DNA of 64,000 nucleotides from Anticarsia gemmatalis (Eukaryota; Arthropoda; Insecta; Lepidoptera; Erebidae), in assembly GCF_050436995.1 (NCBI RefSeq), contig NC_134765.1, forward strand, positions 9,761,501 to 9,825,500, written 5' to 3'. The notes beneath the pieces were generated by a model that was not told where the DNA came from, made no database searches, and saw only the letters and a list, made by a program, of their open reading frames with translations. Numbering within the stretch: position 1 is the first letter of the stretch; every line of letters starts with the position of its first letter. The translations under genes were made by a program, and so were the position numbers. Shown here piece after piece: positions 60,301 through 64,000 of the stretch.

Positions 60301-62769
60301 TTGGGTTTAATACATACTTAAATATCTTTGAACAGCTCGCACACATCCCATTTTAAACTAGGCAGAGCTTGTACTAAGATAACCAATAAACTAACTTTAC
60401 AATGTTTGATCTTCTTTTAATATTAACAATCTTTTTTGACAATATTTTCAAAAGCTTCATGGTGATTATAAAACCATAACCGTAATCAACATAGAATGTT
60501 GATTGCCCCTTGATCGCAGTTAAGACATGTTCTTCCAATCAGTTGGCACAAAGAAGTGACCTCCCATCTCTAGGCTCTACCTCTTAACAGGATGCTTAAC
60601 TTTTCAGTCAATAAATAAAAATATTATTAGCAGATCACGTCACCAAATTATCGGCATTTCTGATCTCGATATTATTTATTTAAAATCCTATTGTAATAGA
60701 ACTCTTATTTATGATTTGAGACCAATATTTATGACAAAGAAGGTCGTTGTTTTAGTTCTGTATAGTGTTATATACTAGTGTGGTACCCGGTAACTGCCTG
60801 CCAGCTCCGATATCACAGACTCGATGACAGACCGACTTTTATATACGACAGGTTTGATGCAGTAGGTTAAGTACAGACCGTCTTTTGAAAATAGGTATTA
60901 CTGTTAAGATTTTAGTACCAAATACTACTCAAGTTACTCATTAAAAGTAAATTTAACTGATAAGGAACTTTGGTAAAGATATTATTTTAGTATGAGAGTC
61001 ATATGTAAAACTTAAACCTTTAATCGAAATCCCGAAAGATGCTTTCCTCACGAGATTTTATTACATCGTTATATTACAAGAAATATTATATTATAAGTGT
61101 GTTGGTCAAGGATAATTCTATTTTATTTCAGTATCAATTATCACAAACCTTTTTTGTTGTCACCCTATTGTGTTAAAATGGATTTTCAGTCAGTCATTCA
61201 AACAATCAGTCCTAAGAAAAAGAATGCAAGGCTTTCAATAATTTTCAGCTTCAGCAATCGCAAACGTAAGGCCTTTCTAAGATCCTTACATAGCTTACAT
61301 TACCACCTTTTCTAATACACCACTAACTCAACTGTCAAGCCAAGCCCTCAGGCAACAACAAACAATGAACAAACAAACGGACAGACATCTTTCACCCGTT
61401 CATAACATACCTGTTTCACCCACTTGACCTACTGCACATCGCACGAAGCACTCCAATTAAAACGTTATTCTAACGTAACTGTAAACGGACAACGCCGAGT
61501 GTCAACACTAGCGGGCAGTCAAACCGCTTCAATGTGTATAAACTGTGGATGAAAGCGACTGTATCGAAAACCTTCGGATATTTGAAATAAAGGTCTATTA
61601 GTACGTGATGTAAAAGGTTTGGATATTTCCTGATAGGGTCAGCTTTTTATTTTTTTTTTGGAAAACTCCTTCCTGTGGCTGAACCTATTCGAAATAAACG
61701 GATAATTCGCAAAACCGTCGTATTCAAAACTGTATCTGTATCCGATATAATGTTGCAAAAATATCCAAATCTATAACCAAATCCGAAGTGTCATATTAAT
61801 TATGCCCACTTAAACTGTGTTCTTATAAAAGTTTAATTAATAATCTCGTGGGAAACGTTTTGAGGTTTTATTAAAACAATAAATTAGAATAAAATTATTG
61901 CTAATATTAATTATGTTGTTAATCCAGAGCACATAAAGTTTGGTGATCGTAAATTCCGATTTCCGGAATATGTAAACAAAATTGGAAAGGCGTCATTATG
62001 ACCCTGTTGAGGGCACTTCTTTGATAGGCCTAGTATATGTAATAGAGTATTATAGTCCGACAACTTAGTACAGAGCCTTGTATGCATGTTCGCAGCTGAC
62101 GAAGATAACTCAGAATTTAGAACATCAGTGACCTGCAGACTAAGACTTATGTAGGTGGCCTGTTTGATACAGATTCTGTACTTTCGAAAAACAAAAAAAT
62201 CTCATTTTAATCTAGTTATGTAAGTTAGTCTAGTTACGACTATTTAATAACCAGTTTAAGAATTCTATTTACGTGGAGTCAATGTTATTTAATTCGAGTT
62301 AAGAGTCATTTGTGTATGGTTGGTTGTTTAATTTACAATATTATTAGTTAATCACATCGCAATAAACTGGAAACATAAATGATTGAAAAATAATAAATCT
62401 AATCTTTTTTTTAAAGTTTTATTCATTTTTTCAGAAACAATTCAAGTAGTAAATCAATTCAATCGTTCATTCACTAGTGTTGACTCGAGTAATAAAACTT
62501 GTCTATTGTAGAAAAAGTATAAAACCGCAGGACATTATCAACACGAAATAAAAATATAACATTGATTGTCTATTAAAATGTCCAAAATTTATTACTTTTC
62601 TATTAAATATTATATTTTATGTTAATATTTAGATTTGTAGCTTGGTTTTTAGAGTTAAAGCGAAAAGATAAAGAAATCTACAATTTAAGAACATAATTTT
62701 ACATTACGCCTGTACCCGACGGTGTAGGCAGAAGCATAAGAACTACACTCACGATCACTATTGTACAGA
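57341..62769. other. AT-rich DNA without a supported gene
   Basis: No coding signal. Around 58905-59035 and 61620-61800 are patches with TATCCGGA- or ATCCGATAT-type words that look like decayed repeats. A TTTTATTTCAG acceptor-like site precedes the 72-codon ORF near 61130, but the reading frame yields nothing recognisable. Confidence 0.45.
60361..60395 (-). mobile_element. Metulj-like SINE fragment
   Basis: The minus strand matches the SINE body at 10443-10730 (TTATTGGTTATCTTAGTACA, AGCTCTGCC). Only this piece is clear. Confidence 0.5.
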
Positions 62770-62940
62770 GTTAGTGTGTTGTAATTGGGGGGCGAAGCTC
62801 TAGCCATCTGAGCACGATACTGAATATCAGATTTGTAAATACTTTAATTAATATAAATTATTAAAGACTAATACCACTTTACACGATCCGGGAATCAAAC
62901 CCGAGATCTTGTGAAAACTATTTAGTTTTTGCGATAGTAA
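62770..62940 (-). mobile_element. Diverged tRNA-SINE, minus
   Basis: GGGGGGCGAAGCTCTAGCCA at the left and CCGGGAATCAAACCCGAGAT at the right show the same order as the remnants at 3536 and 52150. The tRNA-like head is partly lost. Confidence 0.45.
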
Positions 62941-63385
62941 CTTTTAAACTATAAGTTTATACTATTTTGGGGACATAGTATTACATCTTATTTTACCGCT
63001 CATTTCAAGGAACTATCCCATTAAAAATAATTACCTTCTTTAATAATGTTAAACTAAAAATAAACTTTAGAATTAAACCAGTAATCTAAAACAGGTAGAA
63101 ATAAGTAATCAATTTGTATCATCTTTCCTCGCTAAATTACTAATAAATGCTGTACATTTACAAAATCCACATTTTGTGAGAATTAACGATTATGACGCCT
63201 ATAACTGTTTGACACGTTTATTAAATTGCTACTTAGGTAGTTTAGCGTTTGTATTATTATCTGATTATTTATGTTTATGTGACTAAAACTAACAGTTCAC
63301 ACTAAACAAATTGGCTGTAAAAAAAATCTAAAATTACTTTTAAAAAAAAAATATCTGTCAAAATGTGTTGTCTATGCGCGGAACC

Positions 63386-63399
63386 TTTCGCGCGCGAAA
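63386..63399. promoter_or_regulatory. Double E2F-like palindrome
   Basis: TTTCGCGCGCGAAA is a perfect 14-bp palindrome made of two overlapping inverted TTTCGCGC E2F sites. It sits in AT-rich DNA with no recognised gene beside it. A promoter nearby or past the window edge is possible. Confidence 0.35.
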
Positions 63400-64000
63400 A
63401 TGATTCGCACATTTTCATAATTTTTAAAGTGTTTTACTACCGCTAAAATATTAATTTAAATGCACTCAATGGTCACTGACTTTATAGTTTTTCAATACAA
63501 AAAACCAGTTGGATTAGAATATAAAACTTTTTTGTATCAAATATTTTGCATATTTCCGATATTAATGCTGCCATGTTATGAGTTATAACAGTTTTGATCG
63601 GTTATTAATTACCTACCACTTTGACTGGCATTTTTAGAATAAAAAGTTTATGCCTAGAAATGTTGCCATACTTTGATTATTATCTGATATTAATGTCCTG
63701 AAATCCTATTCAAGAAATATTACGACTCGTTGTAGTATAAGTATTACTTATCCTATAAAATTCATAAACTCGCCTCATATTGCATCTACTCAAAAGCTTA
63801 AATAATAAAAGTGGGTAAAATTTTGAGCTAGTAAACTGCAAGATAGTAACCAAATAGAAAATTTTAAAAAGTAGGCTTTAAAGCTTTCAACTTAATAATC
63901 CTTGCCAAAAATATTATACTTTCTAAATTATCTGTAGCTTGAGGCCAAAGGAGCCATAAGTCCTAGGTGGTCATTGACAGAACAAAACATAATGATCAAT

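Noticed and set aside
61097..61315. 72-codon plus ORF after an acceptor-like TTTTATTTCAG
   Set aside because: No homologous-looking block and no partner exons found.

Overview
The window looks like nuclear DNA of a moth or butterfly (Lepidoptera). Evidence for this is AT-rich sequence, spliced genes with short exons and GT-AG introns, and a dense load of repeats typical of the order: Lep1-like Helitron remnants ending in a CGCAA/TTGCG hairpin plus CTAG, a Metulj-like tRNA SINE, 5S-rRNA-derived SINEs, and TTAA- and TA-flanked MITEs. I cannot name the species.

Only two protein genes are well supported. They lie in tandem on the + strand. Gene 1 (20100-23104, 7 exons, 346 aa) is BBS5, a subunit of the BBSome, the ciliary membrane-traffic coat. 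A perfect palindromic RFX X-box (20005-20018) sits 81 nt before its start codon. Gene 2 (23526-31146, 10 exons, 593 aa) is microcephalin (MCPH1), with one N-terminal and two C-terminal BRCT domains. It starts only 421 nt after the BBS5 stop. All exon joins were checked by hand for splice signals and reading phase. The two genes are neighbours, but nothing in the sequence shows that they act together.

Layout. 1-20004: intergenic or intronic DNA with 5S SINEs, a Helitron remnant, a Metulj-like SINE, hairpins and small MITEs. 20005-32035: the two genes and their introns. MCPH1 intron 4 holds a 1.6-kb foldback element whose arms are near-identical inverted copies. Introns 7 and 9 hold the same SINE family in opposite orientations around the exons for BRCT2, and the intron 7 copy has a TA-flanked MITE nested inside it. 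The probable 3' UTR holds two hairpin MITEs. 32036-64000: no gene could be supported. This part has Helitron copies (one tandem pair flanked by a perfect 13-bp direct repeat), a probable hAT MITE, piggyBac-like and other MITEs, 5S SINEs, SINE fragments, several GC-rich islands (the largest at 43470-44010, possibly a promoter or first exon), a perfect 32-bp-stem hairpin at 47780-47850 and a double E2F-like palindrome at 63386-63399. A 68-codon minus-strand ORF with a signal-peptide-like start (48964-49170) is only a weak gene candidate.

I found no convincing new multi-gene system. The strongest leads are the inverted SINE pair around the in-frame BRCT2 exon pair, the foldback element, the Helitron pair with direct repeats, the X-box, and the Cys insert in MCPH1 BRCT2.
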